DNA from: Hyphomicrobiaceae bacterium
Lineage (GTDB): Bacteria; Pseudomonadota; Alphaproteobacteria; Rhizobiales; Hyphomicrobiaceae
Reading direction: 5' to 3'
Length of the DNA: 64,000 bases
Assembly: GCA_023384095.1 (NCBI GenBank)
Contig: JAHDXT010000017.1
Span: 1-64,000, forward strand
Shown: one piece after another, positions 19,184 through 26,648 of the stretch
How positions within the stretch are numbered: the stretch's first letter is position 1
How the letters are laid out: each line of letters opens with the position of its first letter
Program-made: the position numbers and the translations under genes
Notes under the pieces: model-generated
Seen by the model: the letters and a program-made list of their open reading frames with translations, nothing else
What the model was told of the DNA's origin: nothing
Database searches by the model: none

Positions 19184-19548
19184 GACAGCTTTCTGGATCA
19201 GGATGCGGGCTCCTCGTGCGAGGGCGACCGGCCGCGTGGGCGCGCCGTCTCGATCGGGTTGGTGCCTCCGCGCGAGCTAGAGTGTGCTCGACTTGAATCG
19301 AAACAAATCAGCTCACGCTTGATCTCCCTTCCTGCAGGAGAGGGGTGGGATGAGGGTGGGTCGTCGGCCGATACGATGCCCTCCCCTTGACGGGGAGGGC
19401 GGCGCATCGGGCCGCAGGGGCGATGCGCGGGTGGGGTGGGGCCACGGATGAGACGTCGGCGCAAGAGCAGCCCCACCCCCGACCCCTCCCCGCAAGTGGG
19501 AAGGGAGACGTGCTCGCTGCGAGCGTCTCAGTCTCAACCGGAAAGCCT
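19184..19548. other. Intergenic region with GC-rich repeats, no gene seen
   Basis: This 365 bp gap lies between the transporter (start end) and the repeat protein (stop end). From about 19376 to 19505 it holds a GC-rich low-complexity element also seen near 47936 and 60674. A strong imperfect hairpin (AGACG...CGTCT) lies at 19506-19528 just downstream of the repeat-protein gene and may act in transcription ending. No coding sequence is supported. Confidence 0.6.
19376..19505. repeat. GC-rich dispersed repeat, copy A
   Basis: Contains CCCTCCCC-TTGA-CGGGGAGGG, then GGTGGGG, CACGGATGAGACGTCGGCGC and a CCCCACCCCCGACCCCTCCCC tract. The words CGGATGAGACRTCGGCGC and GGGGAGGG recur at 47936-48035, and the reverse complement of similar words at 60674-60775. 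Confidence 0.7.
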
Positions 19549-20274
19549 CTAACATTGCCCCGCGGCGGCCGAGATCATGACTTCCTCAGTGAAATGCTGC
19601 TCCCCTGCCTCGGCGATGAGCGTCCTGAGCCCCCTGACGAACTCGATCAGCTCGAGCTGCACGAGGGTCGCCGTGACCGAGTCGTCGCTGCACAGGCGAT
19701 GCATCGACTGCATAGCGGCCTCGCTCGTGTAGCCCCAGACCGTCTTGAAGGTCGCACGGTCATCGTCGCCCGCCAGCCGGTAGGTGCCGCCGTAGCGGAC
19801 GCCCTTGAGCTCCGCGTCCGACGAGATGCGGCCTTCGCTGAGCAGGATCTCGCGGGTGGCGAGCCAGCCCGTGAAGTCCGCCGGGCTCGCCACGCGGTAG
19901 CGCCATTGGACGACGACCGGCGAGATCATGATGCGCTTCTTCAACAGCTCCTCGGCATGGGCGCCGAGCATGTAGGGATTGAACGGCACGCTGAGCCCCG
20001 TGCGGACCTGGAGCTCGACAGGCTCAGCCGCCGGTCGGCCCACCGGGGCGCGGCTCCTCATGTGGTCCGCGAAGGGAACGCTCAGGCCAGTGCGCACCTG
20101 GAACCGGACGGGCTCTGCGTCCGGCGGCGGCGCCTCGTCGCGAGCTGCCATGTAGCCCGCGAAGGGAACGCTGAGCCCGGTACGCACCTGCATGTTGACG
20201 GCCGCGATGTACGGTGCGGCGCCCGTTTCAGCGCGCCCGATCCGCCGCGCAAGCTCCTGGCGATAAGTTGACAT
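19549..20274 (-). CDS. Putative multi-core RiPP precursor: three QVRTGLSVPF repeats plus a C-terminal domain
   Basis: 241 residues from the ATG at 20274, chosen because GGAGGAG lies just upstream. Residues 1-25 may be a leader. The decapeptide QVRTGLSVPF occurs at residues 29-38, 59-68 and 89-98, exactly 30 residues apart, each copy preceded by V-x-[MFL] and followed by x-x-[YH]-M. The linkers are Pro/Ala/Glu-rich, with AEPV before copies 2 and 3. Residues 106-241 form a separate, apparently globular domain (contains VVVQWRYRV, GGTYRLAG and VWGYTSEAAMQ) and the chain ends in Cys. It is the last gene after an S8 protease, a radical SAM/SPASM enzyme and a PqqD-like protein, so a modified-peptide substrate is the best explanation. 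Family not recognised; a repeat-bearing structural protein is the alternative. Confidence 0.8.
   Translation of the reverse strand: MSTYRQELARRIGRAETGAAPYIAAVNMQVRTGLSVPFAGYMAARDEAPPPDAEPVRFQVRTGLSVPFADHMRSRAPVGRPAAEPVELQVRTGLSVPFNPYMLGAHAEELLKKRIMISPVVVQWRYRVASPADFTGWLATREILLSEGRISSDAELKGVRYGGTYRLAGDDDRATFKTVWGYTSEAAMQSMHRLCSDDSVTATLVQLELIEFVRGLRTLIAEAGEQHFTEEVMISAAAGQC
19981..20190 (-). repeat. Three in-gene 90-bp-period core repeats
   Basis: The 30-nt coding units lie at 20161-20190, 20071-20100 and 19981-20010. All three encode the same ten residues. Seven of the ten codons vary between copies (Val, Arg, Thr, Gly, Leu, Val, Pro) and every change is synonymous. Confidence 0.95.
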
Positions 20275-20323
20275 GCTCTCCTCCATTTTTTCTGTTCGAC
20301 AACCAACCCTGTTGCACGAGCCG

Positions 20324-20339
20324 GGCGCATGAGTGCGCC
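20324..20339. promoter_or_regulatory. Hairpin between the PqqD-like gene and the repeat-protein gene
   Basis: GGCGCA-TGAG-TGCGCC, a 6-bp stem with a 4-base loop, in the 89 bp gap upstream of the repeat-protein gene. It is not followed by a T-run on the minus strand, so it does not look like a terminator. It could be an mRNA processing or stabilising element that changes the ratio of substrate to enzymes. Function inferred only. Confidence 0.3.
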
Positions 20340-20363
20340 TCTTGATTTTCCCCCCTCTCCCCC

Positions 20364-20651
20364 TCATTCGGTCACGCTGATGATGTTCCGCTGCAGGAGC
20401 GTGTCGAACCCCGCATGGAACTGGGAATTCGCCTTGTCCCGCCCGACCTTCGGGCCGAGGACGGCAAGGTAGTCGGCCTCGATCTGCTGGAAGGGCCGGC
20501 CGTCGCAAAGCTCGACGATGAACCAGGCGGTCGTGTTGAGGTCGTAGATCTCCGGCTCGTCCGGCGTGAACGCATAGCACCGCCCCCACTCGTCGAACCG
20601 TCTGAGTACGACGTTACTCGTCTTCGCGTAGCAGCCGTTGCGGGAGAGCAC
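20364..20651 (-). CDS. PqqD-like peptide-recognition protein (RRE domain)
   Basis: 95 residues from a GTG at 20651 with AGGAG upstream, overlapping the end of the radical SAM gene by 38 bases. It matches the PqqD pattern: VVLRRFDEWGRCYAFTPDEPEIYDLNTTAWFIVELCDGRPFQQIEADY, a winged-helix RiPP recognition element that holds the leader peptide for the modifying enzyme. Length is normal for free-standing PqqD. The start is the least certain part, because no ATG is available in the right place. Confidence 0.85.
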   Translation of the reverse strand: MLSRNGCYAKTSNVVLRRFDEWGRCYAFTPDEPEIYDLNTTAWFIVELCDGRPFQQIEADYLAVLGPKVGRDKANSQFHAGFDTLLQRNIISVTE

Positions 20652-21663
20652 GGAGGTCCACTCCTTCGTTATGGTGCGCGCAGTAGGGATCGGCCGCCGT
20701 CCAGCGGCCGTGGAAGGCGAACGCCGTCGAGCGGCAGCCGCCGAAGGTGCCCTGGGTGGCCGAGCATTCCGGGCACCCGTCCTCCACGGCATTGGAGCGC
20801 AGCTCCCGGTAGAGCGGGTGGTTCCAGGTCTCGACGAACGGCATGTCGAGGATGCTGCCGTAATCGACGTACTCGCGCAGATAGGGGCAGCCGATGGAGT
20901 CGCCCTGCGGGCTCACGGCCGCGTTCTGCCAGCAGCAGTTGCCGTCCCGCGGGTGCCACGACTGCATGAGCTGCACGCCGGGCGGCACCCTGAGGCTGCC
21001 GAGCGCGCGCGTCATCTCGTCGAGCGACAGCGACAGCTCGCTCCAGTTCCGCTTGGCGCGCCCGAGCGGATAGAACCGCAGGACGCCGACCTGATCGCAG
21101 CCGAGCTCGACGGCGAGGTCGAGGTAGCGCTGCAGGTGCTCGTGGTTCCGGCGCGACAGGATGCCGAGGATGGTCACCTTGAGGCCGGCGGCCCGGGCGT
21201 GCCGTATGCCGCTGATCGCCGCCTCGAAGCTGCCCGGCTGGCCGGTCAGCTCGTCCTGCACCTCAGGCAGCGCCGCGAAGAGATCGACGTAGAGCCGCCC
21301 GACTCCGAGCGCCTTGAGCCGCTTGGCGCGCGCCGCGTCGATCAGGGTGGCGTGGGTCCTGATCGCGACGTAGAGGCGGCGGTTGCAGTAGGCCAGCAGC
21401 TCCTCGAAGTCGGGGCGGTGGAACGGCTCGCCGCCCTCGAAGAAGATGTGCAGGAAGCCTTCTGCGACGAGCCGGTCGATGAACGACTTCCACTGCTCGG
21501 TCGTGAGCTCGGGGCGCCGGCTCGATCCGCAGTCCGCGTAGCAGAGCTTGCAGTCCATGCTGCACGTCTGCGTGACGCAGATCGTCAGCTTGAAGGGCTT
21601 GTCCAGTTTCGGGACGCCCTGCGGCAGCCCTCCAGGGCCAACCGAGCGAACCAGCTCGTTCAC
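20614..21663 (-). CDS. Radical SAM/SPASM peptide-modifying enzyme
   Basis: 349 residues from a GTG at 21663 that overlaps the protease stop (GTGA). The radical SAM cluster motif CX3CX2C is Cys34, Cys38, Cys41 (TCSMDCKLC), followed by the SAM-binding GGEP at 77-80. The C-terminal SPASM region has CX9GX4C (Cys244, Gly254, Cys259), then CPEC (297, 300), GGC (310) and Cys328. The Cys expected in the CX2CX5CX3C part is Thr306. This family makes thioether, C-C or C-O crosslinks, epimerisations or other changes in peptides. The neighbours supply a recognition protein, a substrate and a protease. Confidence 0.93.
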   Translation of the reverse strand: MNELVRSVGPGGLPQGVPKLDKPFKLTICVTQTCSMDCKLCYADCGSSRRPELTTEQWKSFIDRLVAEGFLHIFFEGGEPFHRPDFEELLAYCNRRLYVAIRTHATLIDAARAKRLKALGVGRLYVDLFAALPEVQDELTGQPGSFEAAISGIRHARAAGLKVTILGILSRRNHEHLQRYLDLAVELGCDQVGVLRFYPLGRAKRNWSELSLSLDEMTRALGSLRVPPGVQLMQSWHPRDGNCCWQNAAVSPQGDSIGCPYLREYVDYGSILDMPFVETWNHPLYRELRSNAVEDGCPECSATQGTFGGCRSTAFAFHGRWTAADPYCAHHNEGVDLRALPQRLLREDE

Positions 21664-23261
21664 GCTGCCATCTCCTCCAGACTGTACGCGATATCGACTG
21701 CACCGTGGCCGAACCGCGGGCTCCAGTACGGCCTGCGGCCGGCCGGCAGCGCCGCCAGCCGCTGCGGTTCGAAGCTCCGGCTGCCGGCGAGGCGCTGCAT
21801 CAGCAGCGCGACCGCCCCCGAGGTGAGCGCGGCCGCCGCGCTCGTGCCGCTGGTCTCGACGAAGCCCTGTGTTTTCGAACGCGCGCCCCAGATGCGGTGG
21901 CCGGGTGCGGAGACGAGCGGGGCAGGCGTGGCCCTCCCCCACGACCACGGCGCGGGTCCCAGGCTCGAGAAGGGGAACACGGCAGCGGTCTCGCCATGGC
22001 GGTGATGGTCATGGCCGGCAACGACGATCGCCCCTCGGGCTGTCGCGATTCCCGACAAGGTCGAAGCGGCATGGCTGGGGTGGAGCGTCGAGCGGCTCGA
22101 GAGGCCGTCGTCGCGCTCGATCCAGGCATGGACCGGCGCGCGCCCGCCGTCGGGCGCTGCCGCGCAGCGGATCTCGAACGACAGCTCGCCCCTGCCGGCC
22201 GGCCAGAGATGCTCCGGGATATACGGCGGATGCACCAGGATGCGCACGCGTGACAGCGGCGCGCGCGCCTGCGGCACGTGGTCGGCGATGCCGATGCGGA
22301 CGCCGTCAGCCGCGATGACATGGGTTCGCCCGGGAATGACCGGCACCGCCGCCGCACCGCTGCTCTCCACCGGGCCGGAGATGCTGATCTCCAGCGGGGC
22401 CGCCAAGCGGTACCAGATCTCGAGCTTGTTCTGCGTGAGGTCGTCCCGGTTCATGCGCCATGCGAACGAGAGCGGCCGGCCGGGCTCGGCATCGCCGCTG
22501 CAATGGCCTTCCTCGACGCCCGCATTGCCGGCACCAACCACGACGGCACAGGGCGGCCCGTCGCCTCGCACGCCCCGCTCGACGAGATCCGTTATCTTCT
22601 GCTCGACCGCGGAGCGGCCGTCGTGCGCGCCCGCGTAGGCGCCGATGCTGAGATTGACCGCCAGGGCGGCGGCGCGCATGCGGGAGGCCCGCTCGTAGAC
22701 GTACTCGAGCGCACTGACGATCTGCGGTGCCGCGTCATAGCTCCGCCAGCCGTTCCAGATCGGTTGCGCCTCCGGCCGCCAGCCCGCCCAGGTCGGTACG
22801 CCGGCCGCGTCCTCCTCCTTCCAGTGATGATCGAGGAGCCCGAGCTGCACGCCGATGAGGCCGGCGGCGGGCGCAATGCCGCGGAACCCCGCCACGGCGC
22901 TGCCGGCGGCGATGGACGCGATGAGCGTGCCATGCGCTCCCGCCCGCACACCATGCCGTTCGAAGCTGTTGGCGTGGGGATCGTAGGCCGCGTCAGCCGC
23001 CAACCGGCTGCCGGTCTGCTGCGCCTTGGCGATCAGCCGGTCGATGGCGCCGGCATTGAATTCGCGGCCGGTGTTCTGGTCCCAGAGAGCCAGGAACCGG
23101 GTGCCTCCAGTCGCAGGGTTCCGCAGGCACGGATGCAGGATGTCGAAGCCGTAATCGACGAAGCCGATGACGACGCCGCGCCCGTCGAGGCCGCTCTGCA
23201 GCGGCGGCACGCCCATCTGCTGCAGGGCGCGGGCATTGAACGGCTGCGCACGGTTTGCCAT
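21660..23261 (-). CDS. Cytoplasmic S8 (subtilisin-like) serine protease of the peptide cluster
   Basis: 533 residues from an ATG at 23261 with GGAG seven bases upstream; a GTG at 23360 would add 33 residues. Complete catalytic set: Asp36 (VIGFVDYG), His110 (GAHGTLIAS), oxyanion Asn246 (VVGAGNAG) and Ser474 (SGTSAAAA). A long insert of about 220 residues (252-470) separates the Asn and Ser, partly a beta-sandwich-like region. No signal peptide or membrane segment, so it should act inside the cell. It is the first gene of the operon and is coupled to the radical SAM gene. Probably cleaves the modified precursor. Confidence 0.9.
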   Translation of the reverse strand: MANRAQPFNARALQQMGVPPLQSGLDGRGVVIGFVDYGFDILHPCLRNPATGGTRFLALWDQNTGREFNAGAIDRLIAKAQQTGSRLAADAAYDPHANSFERHGVRAGAHGTLIASIAAGSAVAGFRGIAPAAGLIGVQLGLLDHHWKEEDAAGVPTWAGWRPEAQPIWNGWRSYDAAPQIVSALEYVYERASRMRAAALAVNLSIGAYAGAHDGRSAVEQKITDLVERGVRGDGPPCAVVVGAGNAGVEEGHCSGDAEPGRPLSFAWRMNRDDLTQNKLEIWYRLAAPLEISISGPVESSGAAAVPVIPGRTHVIAADGVRIGIADHVPQARAPLSRVRILVHPPYIPEHLWPAGRGELSFEIRCAAAPDGGRAPVHAWIERDDGLSSRSTLHPSHAASTLSGIATARGAIVVAGHDHHRHGETAAVFPFSSLGPAPWSWGRATPAPLVSAPGHRIWGARSKTQGFVETSGTSAAAALTSGAVALLMQRLAGSRSFEPQRLAALPAGRRPYWSPRFGHGAVDIAYSLEEMAA

Positions 23262-23465
23262 CAGGCGCTCCGGGAGGGGCGGAAGGCCGAGCGGCTGGAG
23301 CCGTCGCGCGCATCGGCGCGATCTCAGCCCGCTCGTTGTACGCAGCACATGGCTGCTCACATACCGCTCACGGCGCGCGCGGCGCTCCCGGGCAATTACC
23401 CAGTAGCGAACGGCATCTTCACATGACAGATGGCCCGACCATTGCCAAATTCCGCGTTGAGCGCC

Positions 23466-24143
23466 TCACTCCGGCAGCCGGTCGACGAAGGTGGCGAATT
23501 CGCTGAGCGGCGCGCGCTCGGTCCGCAACCGGTTCACGTCGGCTTCGGGATCGGCATAGCCGAGCGCCATGCCGCAGACGAGGATCTGATCGGGCGGGAT
23601 GCCGAGCCGCTTCTCGATCACTCGGTGATACCGGCAGAAGGCTGCTTGCGGGCAGGTCTCGAGCCCCACCCCGCGCGCCGCGATCATGATCGACTGCAGG
23701 AACATCCCGTAGTCGAGCCAGGCGCCGAGCCCGAGATCGCGGTCGATCGTGAAGATGAGCCCGACAGGCGCATCGAAGAACAGGAAGTTGCGGGCGTGCT
23801 GCGCACGCATCGCGGCGCGGTCGCCTTTGGCGATGCCGATGAGGCCATAAAGGCCCCAGCCCGTCGCGCGCCGGCGGGCGAGATAGGGCTCGCGCCAGGC
23901 GTCGAGATAGTAGAAGTAGTCGTCGTGGCCGGGCTCGTCGCGCAAGTATCGGTCGTGGAGATCGCGCGCGAGGCTCGCCTTGGCCTCGCCTTCGAGCACC
24001 CAGGCCCGCCAAGGCTGGGCATTGCTGCCCGAGGGCGCCCGGCTCGCGATCGTCAGAATGCGCTCGATGAGCGGTCGCGGCACCGGCTTCGGCAGGAACG
24101 CGCGGATGCTCCGCCGGCCGGTCATGGCCTCCTCGACTGTCAT
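23466..24143 (-). CDS. Nitroreductase-family flavoprotein
   Basis: 225 residues. FMN-dependent nitroreductase/BluB-like fold: MTGRRSIRAFLPKPVPRP, ASRAPSGSNAQPWRAWVL (flavin binding), and GVGLETCPQAAFCRYHRVIEKRLGIPPDQILVCGMALGYAD. A good reading is an NAD(P)H-dependent reductase of nitroaromatic or quinone substrates. It lies 205 bp upstream of the S8 protease on the same strand. A link to the peptide cluster is possible but not shown. Confidence 0.88.
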   Translation of the reverse strand: MTVEEAMTGRRSIRAFLPKPVPRPLIERILTIASRAPSGSNAQPWRAWVLEGEAKASLARDLHDRYLRDEPGHDDYFYYLDAWREPYLARRRATGWGLYGLIGIAKGDRAAMRAQHARNFLFFDAPVGLIFTIDRDLGLGAWLDYGMFLQSIMIAARGVGLETCPQAAFCRYHRVIEKRLGIPPDQILVCGMALGYADPEADVNRLRTERAPLSEFATFVDRLPE

Positions 24144-24337
24144 AATGCCTGCTGGTCCGTTGACGCTGTTTCACTGTGGTTCGGGGCCAGACATTATGGC
24201 CGCGGGAGCCGCAGCGCCAGTGACCGGGCCACCGCCGACAGCGCAGCTTGCGGCGCCCGCTCGCGCATCCTAGGCTGCCCGGCATCAGGGGACGCCCCGG
24301 CCCGACCCGGCGGCGGAAAATTGCGAATGGAGCTGCC

Positions 24338-25108
24338 ATGTCCGTGGTCCTTGCCGAGCACCCGGCCGAGGGTGTCGTGCTGCTGCGCATCAACCGGCCC
24401 GAGGCGCGCAACGCGCTCAACCTCGAGGTCCGCAAGGCCCTCGTCGCGGGGCTTCGCGAGGCAGCGGAGGATCCTGCGATCCGCGCCGCCGTCATCACCG
24501 GCAACGAGAAGGCGTTCGCGGCCGGCGCCGACATCCGCGAGATGCGCGACCTTGGCCCCATCGAGCTGATGCAGCGTGGCACCCACAAGCTGTGGGACGA
24601 CATCGCCGCCTTCCCGAAGCCGCTGATCGCGGCGGTGAACGGCTTTGCGCTTGGCGGCGGCTGCGAGCTGGCGCTCCATTGCGACATCATCATCGCCGGA
24701 GAAGGCGCGAGGTTCGGCCAGCCGGAGGTGAAGATCGGCATTCTGCCGGGTGCCTCGGGCACGCAGCGGCTCGTCCGCGCCGTCGGCAAGTACAAGGCGA
24801 TGCTGATGGTCCTCACCGGCGAGATCGTCGGGGCGCGGGAGGCGAGCGAGATGGGCCTCGTCAGCCGCGTCGTGGCCGATGGCGAGGTCGTCGGCCACGC
24901 GACGCAGATGGCGGCGGCCATCGCCAAGCTGGCACCCGTTGCCGTGGAACTCGCCAAGGAGGCTGTGCTGGTGGGACAGGACGCGTCGCTGGCGACGGGA
25001 TTGAGCCTGGAGCGCAAGGCGCTGTGGCTGACGTTCGCGACCGAGGACAAGCGCGAGGGCATGTCGGCCTTCCTCGAGAAGCGCGCGCCCGAGTTCAAGG
25101 GGAAATGA
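24338..25108 (+). CDS. paaF: 2,3-dehydroadipyl-CoA hydratase / enoyl-CoA hydratase PaaF
   Basis: 256 residues from an ATG with GGAG upstream. Crotonase fold with both catalytic Glu regions typical of true hydratases: NGFALGGGCELALHCDIIIAGE and FGQPEVKIGILPGASGTQRL. The oxyanion hole is KAFAAGADIREM. It ends GMSAFLEKRAPEFKGK. It lies 4 bp before paaH, which supports PaaF; a general fatty-acid hydratase is the alternative. Confidence 0.92.
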   Translation: MSVVLAEHPAEGVVLLRINRPEARNALNLEVRKALVAGLREAAEDPAIRAAVITGNEKAFAAGADIREMRDLGPIELMQRGTHKLWDDIAAFPKPLIAAVNGFALGGGCELALHCDIIIAGEGARFGQPEVKIGILPGASGTQRLVRAVGKYKAMLMVLTGEIVGAREASEMGLVSRVVADGEVVGHATQMAAAIAKLAPVAVELAKEAVLVGQDASLATGLSLERKALWLTFATEDKREGMSAFLEKRAPEFKGK

Positions 25109-25112
25109 GGCC

Positions 25113-26645
25113 ATGGCGCTCGATCCCAATCGCGAGGACCTCGTCGTCGGCGTCGTCGGCACCGGCGCCATGGGGCGCGGCATCATGCAGGTCGCGGCCC
25201 AGGGCGGGATGCGCGTTCTCGCATATGACGAGCAGCCGGGCGCCGCCGAGGCGGCCTTGCAGCAGATCGCCAGGACGCTTGCGGGCCTCGTCGACAAGGG
25301 CCGGCTCGCCAAGGCCGATGCCGACGCCGCGGTCGCGCGCATCGGCGTAGCCGACGGCATCGCGCAGCTCGCAGCCGCGGACGTGATCGTAGAGGCGGTC
25401 GTCGAGCGGCTGGACGTCAAGCAGGCGCTGTTCGAGACGCTCGACGGCCTGGCCCGGCCCGATGCCATCATCGCGTCCAACACGTCCTCGCTGCCGATCA
25501 CGGCCATCGCGGCGCGCTGCCGCCAGCCCGAGCGCGTGGCGGGGATGCATTTCTTCAATCCAGTGCCGCTGATGAAGCTGGTGGAGATCGTTCCCGGGCT
25601 GAAAACCGCGCCGGCGGTTGTCGAGGCGCTGACCGTGATCGCGCGCCGGATGACGCGGGTGCCGGTGGTGTGCGCAGACAGCCCCGGCTTCGTCGTCAAC
25701 CACATCGGCCGCGCCTACGTGCCGGAGGCGGCGCGCATCGTGGCCGAGGGCATCGCCGAGCCGGCGGAGGTGGACCGCATCATGACGGACGCCGTCGGCA
25801 TGCGCATGGGGCCGTTCACGCTGCTCGACCTGGTCGGGGCCGACGTCTCTGTCTCCGTCATGGACAGCCTGTGGAGCCAGTTCTACTGCGAGCCCATGTA
25901 TGCGCCGCAGCCGATCCTCAAGCTGCGCGTCGCGGGCGGGCTCTACGGCCAGAAGACGGGCGCAGGCTGGTACGACTACAAGGACGGCAAGCGCCAGGAG
26001 CAACCACGCGCCGAGCCGCCGTCGAGCCGGCCACACGCCGCATGGGTGAGCCCGCGCGAACCGGCAGCGAGCGCCAGGGCGACGGCGTTGCTGCAACGGC
26101 TCGGTGTGCGCCTCGAGGATGGCGAAGCCCCGGGCGCGGAGGCGCTGTGCATCGTGACGCCGACGAGCGGCGACTGCACCACCGAGGTCGTGCAGCAGGG
26201 CCTCGACCGCCGGCGCACCGTCGCTCTCGATACGTCGTTCAATTTCGAGAAGCATCGCACGCTGATGGTCCCGCCCGGGATAGATGGCGCCATGCGGGAT
26301 GCGGCGCACGGGCTGCTGGCCTCGGACGGCGCGGGCGTCAGCGTCATCAACGACAGCCCGGGGTTCGTCGCCCCGCGCATCGTCGCCCACATCGTCAACG
26401 TCGGCTGCCAGATCGCCCAGCGCAACATCGCCTCCCCCGGCGACATCGACCTCGGCGCCAAGCTCGGCCTCTCCTACCCCTTCGGGCCGCTCGAGTGGGG
26501 CGACCGGCTGGGGCCCGGCTGGGTGCTCGAGATGCTGGAGGAGCTGGAGCGCTTCACCGGCGAGCCGCGCTACCGGCCCTCGCCATGGCTGAAGCGGCGC
26601 GCCTGGCTCGACCTGCCGCTCACGACGCCGGACGGCCGGGGCTGA
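25113..26645 (+). CDS. paaH: 3-hydroxyadipyl-CoA dehydrogenase PaaH
   Basis: 510 residues, the longer form of the family. The N-terminal Rossmann fold is VGVVGTGAMGRGIMQVAAQGG. NTSSLPI, GMHFFNPVPLMKLVEIVPG (catalytic His) and VVCADSPGFVVNHIGRAYVPEA follow. A second C-terminal copy of the helical domain begins at NDSPGFVAPRIVAHIVNVG, as seen in PaaH. NAD-dependent oxidation of 3-hydroxyadipyl-CoA to 3-oxoadipyl-CoA. Operon with paaF upstream and an acyl-CoA synthetase downstream. Confidence 0.95.
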   Translation: MALDPNREDLVVGVVGTGAMGRGIMQVAAQGGMRVLAYDEQPGAAEAALQQIARTLAGLVDKGRLAKADADAAVARIGVADGIAQLAAADVIVEAVVERLDVKQALFETLDGLARPDAIIASNTSSLPITAIAARCRQPERVAGMHFFNPVPLMKLVEIVPGLKTAPAVVEALTVIARRMTRVPVVCADSPGFVVNHIGRAYVPEAARIVAEGIAEPAEVDRIMTDAVGMRMGPFTLLDLVGADVSVSVMDSLWSQFYCEPMYAPQPILKLRVAGGLYGQKTGAGWYDYKDGKRQEQPRAEPPSSRPHAAWVSPREPAASARATALLQRLGVRLEDGEAPGAEALCIVTPTSGDCTTEVVQQGLDRRRTVALDTSFNFEKHRTLMVPPGIDGAMRDAAHGLLASDGAGVSVINDSPGFVAPRIVAHIVNVGCQIAQRNIASPGDIDLGAKLGLSYPFGPLEWGDRLGPGWVLEMLEELERFTGEPRYRPSPWLKRRAWLDLPLTTPDGRG

Positions 26646-26648
26646 GGC

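Noticed and set aside
20638-22005. 455-codon plus-strand frame across the radical SAM gene
   Set aside because: Antisense to an enzyme with intact CX3CX2C and SPASM motifs; composition is that of a shadow frame.
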